Positions 33,750-44,500 of a stretch of DNA of 64,000 nucleotides are shown here, one piece after another. Origin of the DNA: a virus; IMG/VR virus record IMGVR_UViG_3300002835_000068, positions 1-64,000 of that record. One strand, written 5' to 3'. The notes under the pieces are model-generated. The model searched no databases and was not told where the DNA came from. It saw nothing but the letters and a program-made list of their open reading frames with translations. Made by a program: the position numbers and the translations under genes. Within the stretch, counting starts at the first letter, position 1, and each line of letters begins with the position of its first letter.

Positions 33750-33755
33750 TATAAT
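33750..33755 (+). promoter_or_regulatory. Extended -10 promoter of the tail-tube gene
   Basis: TGC-TATAAT. The leader is about 45 nt long and ends in AGAGGTG (33797-33803), 6 nt before the ATG at 33810. Confidence 0.6.
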
Positions 33756-33809
33756 TAAGGTGAGGAAACAAGCCCTTTTAATCCAAAAGAAAAAAAAGAG
33801 GTGAAAAAT

Positions 33810-34448
33810 ATGGCATATACACGTGGTAGCAGCAACGATATTATCGTTGGAGCAGCAGCCCTCTTCACACATGAAGCAGGCGTACTCACAGACGCAGACC
33901 TTCCAGCATACGAAGCAGCGACATCATTTAAGGATTCCCTTTCTGATGACGACGCATTCCGTAACGTTGGATACACAATGAATGGTTTGGAAATTCAATT
34001 CCAGCCAGATTTCGGTGAAGTTGCAGTAGACCAGGTACTTGACGTTGCTAAGTTATTTAAGCAAGGCATGCAGGTTAACCTAAATACTACATTTGCAGAA
34101 GCAACACTAGAGAATCTTCTATTTGCATTAGCAGGTAAGGACGACGATCTAGGAGCATACAACACTGCAGGAGCAGGATCATCAGCACTCAACCTTTCAG
34201 CAGGAGACATCGGAGAATGTCCAGTTGAGCGTGGTTTGGTTGCAGTAGGTCCAGGTACAGGAGACTGTGCAGCAGGATCTTCAATCGAAAGAATCTATGT
34301 AGCATACCGTGCACTTTCAATCGAAAGCGTTTCAGTATCTGCAAAGAGAGACGAAGCGACAATGTTCGAAGTATCATTCCGTCTTCTTCCAAACGATAAT
34401 GCATCATACGGTAAGATCGTAGATCGCACTATCCCAGCAGGCGCATAA
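33810..34448 (+). CDS. Major tail tube protein
   Basis: A 212-residue protein beginning MAYTRGSSNDIIVGAAALF. The beta-rich sequence with YTMNGLEIQFQPDFGEVAVDQ and a closing SVSAKRDEATMFEVSFRLLP fits a tail-tube subunit of long-tailed phages. AGAGGTG supports the ATG at 33810; the GTG at 33801 overlaps that site and is rejected. It has its own promoter and an excellent terminator downstream, as expected for an abundant protein. Confidence 0.75.
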   Translation: MAYTRGSSNDIIVGAAALFTHEAGVLTDADLPAYEAATSFKDSLSDDDAFRNVGYTMNGLEIQFQPDFGEVAVDQVLDVAKLFKQGMQVNLNTTFAEATLENLLFALAGKDDDLGAYNTAGAGSSALNLSAGDIGECPVERGLVAVGPGTGDCAAGSSIERIYVAYRALSIESVSVSAKRDEATMFEVSFRLLPNDNASYGKIVDRTIPAGA

Positions 34449-34466
34449 TACAACTTAATATATGAG

Positions 34467-34500
34467 AGGCTCAATCCTTCGGGGTTGGGCCTTTCTGTTT
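34467..34500 (+). terminator. UUCG-tetraloop terminator after the tail-tube gene
   Basis: Left arm 34467-34477 and right arm 34482-34492 form 11 pairs (two G-T) around a C-TTCG-G loop, followed by TTTCTGTTT. This is a textbook intrinsic terminator. Confidence 0.85.
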
Positions 34501-34502
34501 GG

Positions 34503-34508
34503 TATACT
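34503..34508 (+). promoter_or_regulatory. -10 box of a leaderless promoter
   Basis: TGG-TATACT starts 2 bases after the terminator T-run and lies 6 nt before the second ATG (34515) of an ATGATG pair. Confidence 0.65.
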
Positions 34509-34514
34509 TGTATG

Positions 34515-35198
34515 ATGGCAACAACTGTTTATAATACAAAAAATATTATCCTACAAGATGGTGTAGAGATAGAGTTAGCCCCATTAAAAATAAAATATCT
34601 TAGACAGTTAATGGATATCTTTGATGAGGTAAGAAACTCCAGAGGAGACCTTGAAGCAATAATTGCATTATCAAAATGTGCAAGAATATGTATGAAACAG
34701 TTTAGACCAGAAATCACACAGACTCAAGAAATGCTAGAAGAGTATGTTGACTTACAAAATATATATGACATACTGGATATAACTGCTGGGATTAAGATTA
34801 ATGAACAATCTGAGGAGCCAATAAAAAAACAAGCCGTAGATAGCGGATCTTCCTGGGATGAACTAGATTTAGCAAAATTAGAGTCTGAGGTGTTTTTGTT
34901 GGGCATATGGAAAGATTATGACGAACTTGAAAGATCTTTGTCCATGCCAGAATTAATGATAACACTGTCTATAGGCAGAGAATTAAACTACGATGAAAAA
35001 AAGTTCCTTGCAGCAATGCAGGGGGTTGACCTAGATAAAAATGCTCAAAAGAGTAATGCTTGGGAAGAAATGAAAGCCAGAGTATTTAGTGGTGGTCAAG
35101 CAGCCAACTCAAAAGACATTGTTGCGCTTCAAGGAGTCAATGCACAAAGGGCTGGATTTGGCATAGGCCTAGGTCTAAATTATGAAAAAATAGAGTAA
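34515..35198 (+). CDS. Tail assembly chaperone, long form
   Basis: A 227-residue helical protein between the tube and tape-measure genes, where lambda has G and G-T. Its first ~100 residues (ILQDGVEIELAPLKIKYLRQ, CARICMKQFRP, DLQNIYDILDITAGIKI) align with the separate small protein at 35248-35571. Its remaining ~125 residues form an extra domain. It therefore looks like the G-T equivalent encoded as its own gene. The start at 34515 fits the 6-nt leaderless spacing; the ATG at 34512 is the alternative. Confidence 0.65.
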   Translation: MATTVYNTKNIILQDGVEIELAPLKIKYLRQLMDIFDEVRNSRGDLEAIIALSKCARICMKQFRPEITQTQEMLEEYVDLQNIYDILDITAGIKINEQSEEPIKKQAVDSGSSWDELDLAKLESEVFLLGIWKDYDELERSLSMPELMITLSIGRELNYDEKKFLAAMQGVDLDKNAQKSNAWEEMKARVFSGGQAANSKDIVALQGVNAQRAGFGIGLGLNYEKIE

Positions 35199-35217
35199 AA
35201 AACAAGCCTGTTTATGG

Positions 35218-35223
35218 TATAAT
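35218..35223 (+). promoter_or_regulatory. Extended -10 promoter
   Basis: TGG-TATAAT. GGAGG at 35238-35242 serves the ATG at 35248. A small AAACA/TGTTT hairpin (35200-35213) precedes it. Confidence 0.6.
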
Positions 35224-35247
35224 TAAACAACTACAATGGAGGATAAT

Positions 35248-35571
35248 ATGAGTACAGATGTTAAAGATAAGAACGAACTTTCTCTTATCGACGGTACAAA
35301 GTTTGAAGCAAGACCACTTAAGATCTCTTTGCTTAAGCCATTTATGAAGAATTTTTCAGGTCTTCAGGATGTGGCAGATGATAACGACAAGTCAATGGAT
35401 GTTTTGCTTGACTGTGTCCAGATTGCATTTAAACAATACTTGCCTGCATTAGCAGACAACAGAGAGGCGATTGAGGAAAATCTAGATCTTCCTACAGTCT
35501 ACAAGATCATTGATGCTGCTTCAGGTATGAACCTTTCTGATGCAACAGGTCTTTTAAACTCAATCAAGTAA
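35248..35571 (+). CDS. Tail assembly chaperone, short form
   Basis: A 107-residue protein aligned over most of its length with the N-terminal part of the preceding gene product (shared DG...E..PLKI..L, KQ..P, DLP-type and IIDAASGMN-type positions). By position and similarity it is the G equivalent. GGAGG supports the ATG at 35248 rather than an upstream in-frame ATG at 35236. No slippery site or fused downstream frame is needed to make the long form. Confidence 0.65.
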   Translation: MSTDVKDKNELSLIDGTKFEARPLKISLLKPFMKNFSGLQDVADDNDKSMDVLLDCVQIAFKQYLPALADNREAIEENLDLPTVYKIIDAASGMNLSDATGLLNSIK

Positions 35572-35584
35572 AGAGGTGTCGTGA

Positions 35585-38500
35585 TTGGCTGACGTAAATG
35601 CAAATATAGGTATTAATTTTGATACCTCCAATGCACTAGCACAATTACGTCAGTTACAGGCGGGACTAAGCCGTTTCAACCAATCCCTAACTCAGGGAAA
35701 TGTTGCTGCAATGAATGCACAAAAGGGACTCAACTCCCAATTAATGCAGGCTATTAATGCAACTGGTAAGTTTGTAGCAACACAAAAAGAAGTAGCGACA
35801 AGCACTTCATCTTTTACTAGTGCACTTGAAAAAAACCAACTCTCAATGCGAGAGTATTTTAGATACACTGTCGCTGCTGCAACAGCCAACACCAAAACAT
35901 TTAAGGGCATGTTTGCCCAAGAGCGTGAGATTATTAACCGTGCTCGTAAAGATAGAGTAAAACTTCTACAGTCACAGTATATCCAGATGCAGGCTGCAAA
36001 TGGAGACATGATCAAGGTTTTGCAGGTCATACCAAAGCACTTACAAATGGCTGGTGGCAAGTATACAGACTATGCAACTCGCATGCAAATGGCTGCACAA
36101 AGACAGCAGTTCCTGAATCAACTATTAAAGCAAGGCTCCACACAACTTTTAAACTTTGGTAAGAATACTCAGTGGGCTGGCCGTCAGTTGATGGTTGGTT
36201 TGACAATACCACTTTCCATTCTTGGCTCTACAGCAGCAAAGACATTCATGGAAATGGAACAGGCTGTTCTTAAGTTTACTAGAGTTTATGGAGACATGAC
36301 AACCTCTGGTGACGCAACAAACAAGGCAGTTGCAGATATTCAAAGACTTGGAAAAGAGTTTACAAAATATGGAATCGCAGTAAAGGATACTATGGAAATG
36401 GCTGCCTCTGCTGCAGCAATGGGTCTTACTGGAGATGCACTAAGTGCTCAGGTAGTTCAGGCAACCAGACTTTCTGTACTTGGTCAGGTAGAACAGCAGC
36501 AGGCTCTTGAGACAACAATATCATTAACAAATGCGTTTGGTCTTGCAACAGAAGAACTAGCAGGCAAGATAAACTTCCTTAACGCAGTAGAAAACCAGAC
36601 TGTTCTATCTATTGAAGATTTAACAATTGCTATTCCAAAGGCTGGACCAGTTGTAAAGCAACTTGGTGGTAACGTTGAAGATCTAGCATTCTTTATGACT
36701 GCTATGAAGGAAGGTGGAATCAACGCATCAGAAGGTGCTAACGCACTTAAGTCTGGTCTTGCATCCATGATTAACCCTTCAAAAAAGTCAGCAGAATTTC
36801 TTGCTGAACTTGGTATAAATATAAAAGGTATAGTCAATAATAATGCTGGAGATTTAAAGGGAACAGTTGTTGGGTTTGCTAGAGCGCTTGACACGTTAGA
36901 TCCACTTAACCGTGCAAGAGCAATCGAACAACTATTTGGAAAGTTCCAGTTTGCTCGTCTGTCAACATTATTCCAAAACGTTACAAAAGATTCTTCTCAA
37001 GCAGCCCGAGCACTTGGTCTTGCTGGGGCATCAGTAGAAGAACTAGCAATTCTATCTGAAAGAGAATTAAAAAGAATTGAAGACTCAACTGGCGCTAAAT
37101 TTAAAAAGGCAATGGAAAACCTTAAAACACAGTTGGTTCCAGTTGGCAAGGCATTCCTAGAAGCAGTAACTCCAATAGTCGCCTTTGCAGGAAAGATTTT
37201 AGAAAAATTTAATGGACTAGGGGATGGAACTAAAAAAGTAATAACAATTATGATTGGTGTAATTGGAGGCCTTGCCCCAGTTGCTTTGATGACATTTGGT
37301 ATTCTTGCTAACGGTGTTGCCAACCTTATAAAATTCTTTGCAATGTTGCGTGGAGGAATTGCAAAACTTAATGGACAAAACAATGTATTGGGTGGTGGTT
37401 TTGATTATTTAACTAATCAACAAATTGAAAACCTTGCAGAAACAAATGCACTTCATACATCTCATAGCCAGTTGATATCTACCTTTAATGTTGAGAAAGC
37501 AGCCGTAGATTCACTTGCAGCAGCATATTCAAATGCATCTAGTCAGGCTAGAGCACTAGCAAGCAACTCCCCAGGACTATTTAATACAGTTCCAGGACCA
37601 GCAGGAGCAGTAGCAGGATTGCCTCCAAAGAAGTTTGCAACAGGTGGAGTTGTTCCAGGATCTGGAAATAGAGATACAGTTCCAGCATTGTTAACTCCTG
37701 GTGAAGTTGTTATTACCAAGCAGACTGCAAAAGAAAACCCAGAACTAGTTGCTGCACTTCAAAATGGTTCTGTAATGAAGTACTCTAAGGGTACTGGCAA
37801 ATCTCCATTTTCATCAGACATAATTGCAAAACTATTTGAGCAACTAGGGCTTAACTCACAAACGGACAGACTAAGAATGCCTGTTGGCGTTTTAGAAAAA
37901 AAGTATTCTGCTGCTGGAAACCTGGCACCAAAAGAAGTAAACCACGGAAAAAATGCTGCTGGAGAAATGGGACAAGATCCAGATTATTTACAAAGTGAAT
38001 TTGGTAGAGACTCTATGGACGAAAACATCAGAGTTCCTTTGGAAAAAGCAGGGGCTTCAGCAGAGAGAGCATCAGAGGTATTAGTAGAACTCGAATCAAC
38101 ACTTGACGAAATGGTTCTTGCTTACGATGGAACCACATCATCATGGCAGACTGCATCAGATAAAGCATTAAAGGCAATAGAAGAAAGAACAGATTTAACT
38201 AATAAAGAAAAAGAAATTATTAGACAGCGCATTGCACCAAAGAAAGCACAAGATTTTATAATTCCAAGTAATCCAGTTGTTGATGTAAAACCAGGTAGAG
38301 ATGGTAAGCCTGGAGAAGCAACAATGAGAGATGAAAGAACAACAGAGGCTTACTATGCTGCAGAACAAAAGAAAAGATTAAAAGCAAAGCATCCAGAACT
38401 TTCAGACGACATAGACAGCATGGAGTTTTCTCATTACCCAGGATCTGAATCAATGTATGGAGGAAGATCAAATGTAGAGTCTCCAGTAGTAAATAGAACA

Positions 38501-41500
38501 ACAGTTGGACCAGATGGAAAAACAAGCAAGGAAAGACTTCCTTTATCCGAAGAACAACTAGCGATTATTGCAAAAAAGAGAGCAGAAGTAGAAGATTATA
38601 GAATTCCAAAGCAAGAAGCAGAGTTAGCATCAATTGCTCCAAAGATTGAAGCCAGTGCAGAAGATAAGGCCAGAGCCGAAGCAGAGGGAGCAAAGGTTGG
38701 CGCAGCAGCAGCAGACGGAGTAAGAGGACCTCAAGGAACTGATGCAGGGTCTCCATCTAAAAAGGGAATAAAGGCTGGTAGAGAAGTTGCTGATGGAATT
38801 GTTCAAGGAATGCAAGAAGGAGAAGCAGCAGTTTCTGCACAGTCTTCTAGACTTGGAAGTTCCGCAGTTCCAACTGCAGCAGAAACGCAAGCAAAAGTTG
38901 ACAAGATGGATCTTGGAAACAAAGCATTTTATGACGATATTGATACTCCAGAGATGCGTGATGAAAGACAAATTCTTAAGTCTCAAGATAGACAAAGAAG
39001 AAAACTTGGTGCTACAGGAACTGTCGGAGGTTCATCATCTGCGTCAACTAGTTCTTCTGCAACTGTTTCATTAACAGGAAGAACTGAAGCAGCAGCCGAA
39101 CAGTTAGCAGTAAGTACGGAGCAAGCAGCCACAGCACAATCACAGGTTGTACAACAGATTAAGGACGAGAGTAGATCAAGAGTTACTGTTAAAGGTAATA
39201 CTATTAATATTGGCAAGGCTCGTGAAGAAGCAGATAGGCTAAGTAATGAAGCATCTAATGCAGAAGCATCAGCAGCAAAACTTAGAACTGAAGCAGCAAA
39301 ATGGGAAGAAGTCGCAGCACGTGAAGATGGTAAGAATATTTACACTGCTGAAAATGCTAGAGCACTAAAAAAGCAGGCAGATGAAGCAGAAATAAAAGCA
39401 GCAGAGTTAAGAATAAAAGCAGCAGAAGCAGATATCCAAGCAACCCAGTTAGAAAATGGTAGTGCAACACCAAACGAAATCGTAGCGAATGGAACTGCAG
39501 AGCAAGGCGATGGCCTAAGAAGAATTGTTGATGATACAGAAACTACAGCAGAATCTTCTGAAGTTGTAGCAGGTCAAACAGAAGAACTTGCAAGCGTAAC
39601 ACAGGATGCTGTTAATGCTCAAACAGAAAATGCAACAAACCTTTCAACTGGCGCACAGATCACAAATGCAACAACTGGAAACCTTAATGATGTCCTTCAA
39701 GCAACAGATCAGACTGGTTTTGCTCAGCAAGACCTTGCAGAATCTTCAACAAATGTTGCTAACATAAATGAGCAAATTGAAGCAGAAAAGCAAAGAGAAC
39801 TTGAAAGACTTAAAAAATACAATGCAGAGCAAGCAGCATTGCAAGCAGCAGAAAATGGAATTGTTCCTCCAGGAAGTCAATCACAAAATGATCTAAACAA
39901 AAATAGAATGGGGTCAGTTGAGGCATACGAAGAGGCATCTAACTATACAAGAGACAAGAATGGTCATATACTTTTTGATCCAGAATTAGATAAAGATGGA
40001 AAGAGACAACCAACAACGCTTACTGAAAGCCAAATAAAGAAAAAGAAGCGTGGAATGCGTAGAGAGAAAGTTGGAAAGTTTTCTGGAAAGGTTTCTGGAG
40101 CAGCAGGTACGGCAGCAATGGTTGCTGGTATGGCAGGAGCCCCACCTGCAGTAACGGCTGGCTTGGGAGCAGTAGCAACAGTAGCACAATTTGCGCCGAT
40201 GATTGCAGGAATGACTGGACCACAAGGTATTGTCGCAGCACTCGCAGCAGTTGCTATTGGAGCATATGCTTTAAATAAAAAACTAGAAGGTACTGCAATA
40301 GCCATTGCAAAGTTTACAAGATCTACAACAGTATCTGCAGACATGTTAAAAAAGATAGGAGAGCAAACTGGTAAGGTAGGCGCTTCTGAATTAATGAATA
40401 AAAGAAGGGGCGAAGGACAACTAAATACTTATGTTGAGGTCAACAGAAAGAGTACTATGGAGTCTGCACAGTTCCTTGAGGGAGAAGCAGGTAAAGCACT
40501 ACAAAATGCATTTGTAGCAAATGCAACAAAGAATGGAACACAGGTTGCAGCAGAACAGTTTGCATTACAGATAGCAGCAGCGATATCTGACGGAACAATA
40601 GCCCCTGAACTTGGACAAGATATTGCAACTCAGATGGGAATTAATCTCAAAGATTCTGTTGCTGGCGTAAGAATTAATTTAGAGTTAAGAAAACTTATTG
40701 GACCAAATGGAGAAGATTTAGCAAAAGATCCTTTAGAGGTAAGAGCAAGAATTGCACAAAGATCAGCATCTTTGTCTGAAGAATTAGTAAGAAAAGTTAA
40801 TTCAAAGGATAGGTCAGAAGTTGGTGGCAACAGCAAACTTTCTATGTTTGGAACTCTTGGACTTATTGGTGCAGCATCTGGATCTGATAAAACAGCAGCA
40901 CTTGCTGTTGCGGGATCTTCAGCAATTGAAACAGCACAGGCACAAGCAGATGCAATGTCTATGTACTATGATGAGCAATTAAAAACATTAAAAAATGAGT
41001 TGGTAGCAACAACCAATAAAGAAAAGCAGTTAGAAATACAAGAAAAGATTGTCGCAATGACAAAGGAGCAAGAGGCTGGAATGGCCAGACTTAACAATCT
41101 TGTTGCTGCACAGATTTCAAGACAAACAAGTTATGCTAGTGATATTATTAATCAAAATAAATCAAAATTATTTACTGGCAATAACTTTTTAAATGACGCA
41201 GCAAGAAGACAAGATGCTTTCTTTGATGCACAGAAAGCAGATGTAAAAGCAAAGTACAAGGGTACAGCACAAGAAGCATCAGCACAAAGAGTCTTGGATC
41301 TGGGTGCTAGAGCAGACGAAGATAAGTCTTTTGCAAATAAAAATGAAGGAAGAACCTTTGAAGCAAAAATAAACTTCCTAATGCAGTCTGGACAAATGCA
41401 GCCAGAACAAATTGAAACAATGATGAAAATTTTTAAGGGCGACCTAAAAAAGATGGACACAGTCTTAGCAGTTGGTATGAGACTACACGGTGGAGCAAAG

Positions 41501-44500
41501 ATGGCAGAACTTGCAGGAATGTTAAGCGGTGTTGACAAGAAAACTGCTAAGAGAATTATGATACAGATGTCTAGAAAGAATCCAGAAGAGTTTGATAGAG
41601 TAGGAAAGGCTATTGCAGTTCTTCAAAGATCAGATGGCCTAGAAGTAGATATGCAGGCAACTATAGATACAATTGGTATGCCTGGACTAGTTGAGTTATC
41701 AAACAAACTAGCAGCACTTGAAGCATTACCAGATCCAATAGAAAAAGAAGCAATTATTAAATTTGGAATAGACAATAATGTAGACATGCAGGGAATTATA
41801 GATAACTGGGATTACTATTCAAAACTAAAACCAGAAGTAAGAAAAGAAGCATTTGAAACATATACAACATTGTTTACTACGGCAACATCATTTAAGACAC
41901 AAGCAGAAAAGGATGCTTGGGTTAAATTGCAGGCTGAAAATGCAGCAATTCTAAAGGGCGATAAGGGGTCGGCAAAATACACAGCAGAATACAACACTGT
42001 AATTAGACTGCTAACACTAGATGCAAATGGAAAGCCACTTCCTCTAAATGACTTTAAAGCAGCAGCAGCGTGGGCTAATAAGGGTGTAGAAGCAATCTTT
42101 GGTTCTGACCCCACTATTGCAAGCAAGCCTGGTGGACCTCTTGATGGCGGAGACAAGGGAAGCAAAAAGAATCCATTAGACTTCCTTGAAGAACTTGCAA
42201 TGAGAATAAAGAATGTTCGTGACGGTGCATTTGATGCAACACAACCACTAAAGTCAATGCTTGCTGCTCTTAATAGTAAGAAGGCTAAAAAGGACATATC
42301 TTCATTAATGGATGTGTTTGATGGCCTGCAACAAAGAATGCTTAAGATGAAGGTTCCAAAAGAATTTAGAGACATGATTATGGGAATGTCTGCAGAAGAC
42401 TTTAAGGCCATAGCAAACTTAAAGAATGAAAAAGCAATCTTTAAATTTAAAAAGGGTAAGCCAAGAACAAAGGCTAACATTGAGGGACTAACAAAAACAG
42501 GCGATGGCCTAATGAGATTTTATAGAGAAGCACAAATTGGAGAGGCTCAACTTGTAAATAAAGAAACTGTGTCAGAAATTGCAGATAAAGAAAAAGCATT
42601 TAGAATGCTTATTGCCAGCGGAGTAAGTGCAACAGATGCGCTAAAGCATGTAGAAGATGCTGCGGTAGCAGCAGCAATTGCAGCAGGAACTCTTGGCAAA
42701 GAAGGCTCACCTGAAAGAAAAGCATACATAGATGATTTAAAGAAGGCTAGTTCTGAATTAGAAAGATTTGCACTTAGACAAAAAATGATTCAGGCAAATG
42801 AAGAGTTCAAACTTTTAGAGCAAATGCCAAAACTTATGACTGCAATGAAGGCTGCAGGAATGTCAGCAGATCAGATGGCAGCAGCACTAGAAGATCCAGC
42901 ACTAGCAAAGCATTTAATTGAAGACCTCAAAGATGGAAAGGTCGACGCTAAAGAAATAGCAGACTTCCTAAACTCTATTGAAGCCAAAAAAATTATTGAT
43001 ATTCAGGTAAAGTATAATGCTGGTAAGTATGGAGAAGCAGCACAGCCTGGAATTGACGCAGCAGAAAGATTATTTGCTGCACTTGAATCTGGGATTAGAA
43101 ACGGCGTTGAAGGATTCTCTTCTCCTCAAAACAAGATAGATGTTGCAACTATTCAAAAGAACAATAAGTTAATTGCAGAAGCAGAACTTAAGGCAGCAGG
43201 ATTTAGACATCAAATAGAATTAATTAATCGTGAAATTCGTGGTATGGAACGAGATATTGAAATGAACTATACACGACCAATCGAAGAGGCTTCAGAAAAA
43301 ATCAGTGATATGGAAAGAGAACTAGAGATGAATCCAATCTTTGGTAATCGTGCTATAGGAAAGTTAAATGATGAAAATACAAAACTTTCTAATGACTTGG
43401 CAATTATGGCAAACCAAGCAGAAAAGATTAATGAGAGATATGACAAGCAGGCAGAAGCGCTACAAAAGGTAGCAGATATTAATGATGGAATTATTGCTCA
43501 GCAGCAAAGCCAGTTAGATCTTGCAGATGCTCTTACTCAGGGAGATATATCAGCAGCAGCAAGGGCTATGCAGGCAAGTCGTGCTGACCAAGCATCAAGA
43601 AATCAAGAAGGAGTGATGGATGCTCTTGAGCAGGCACGTACAAACGAACTAGATGGTTTGCGTGGAGCAGAGAGCGGTTTGAGTCAACTGCAAATTTCTG
43701 AAAGACAGTTTGTTATAAGTCAAGAAATCTATAAGATGGAAAATAATCCAGAAAGACTTAAGATTATGGCAGACATTTTGGCTCTGCAAGATAAAATTTA
43801 TGATTTTGAAGAAGGAAGAGAAGCAGCACTTCTAAAGATTAGAGATAAAGAAGATGCAATCTATAAAATTAATAAAGAACAACTGTGGCCTCTTGAGGAT
43901 AGCATTGCAGATATGCAGCACCAAAATGATTTAGCACAGAGAAGACTTGATATAGATGTATCTAACTTGACTGTTTTAGGAAAATCAAGAGATCAGTTTG
44001 AAAAGATAAAAGCAGAAATTGAACTTAGTGAGGTAGCAGCACAAAATCTTACTGCTGTATTTGGAGGAATGCTTGCAGCCATTGAAGCAATTAGGGCTAA
44101 GTGGGCAGAGGTTATTGCAGCAATCGCAGCAGCACAAAACGCTGCAGCAGCACAGGTTGTAGCAGATGGAATTAAAGCAAATGCAGATGCAGCAGCAGAA
44201 GAAGTAGCAGCAGATGCAGCAGCAGCAGTAGATGGAAGTGCTGGCTCAAAGAGTGATTCTGCAGCAGATGCATATGCAGCAGCATTAGCAAAGGGTCATT
44301 TTGAATCTGCAGCAAAGGCTGCAGCAGGAGTTAGCCCAAGCAAACTAGCATTAGCAGAAAGCGGAGCAATTGGTGCAGCATCTATTGCGTCACAACTTGC
44401 AGCAGCACAAGCAAGACTTTCTGCATCAACTACAACATCAAAGCCTACACCAAAGCCTACACCAAAGCCTACCCCAAAACCTACTCCAACGCCTACACCA

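Noticed and set aside
35150-35250. Programmed frameshift joining the two chaperone genes
   Set aside because: The genes are separated by stops, a promoter and a ribosome binding site, and the second is a paralogue of the first rather than an extension.
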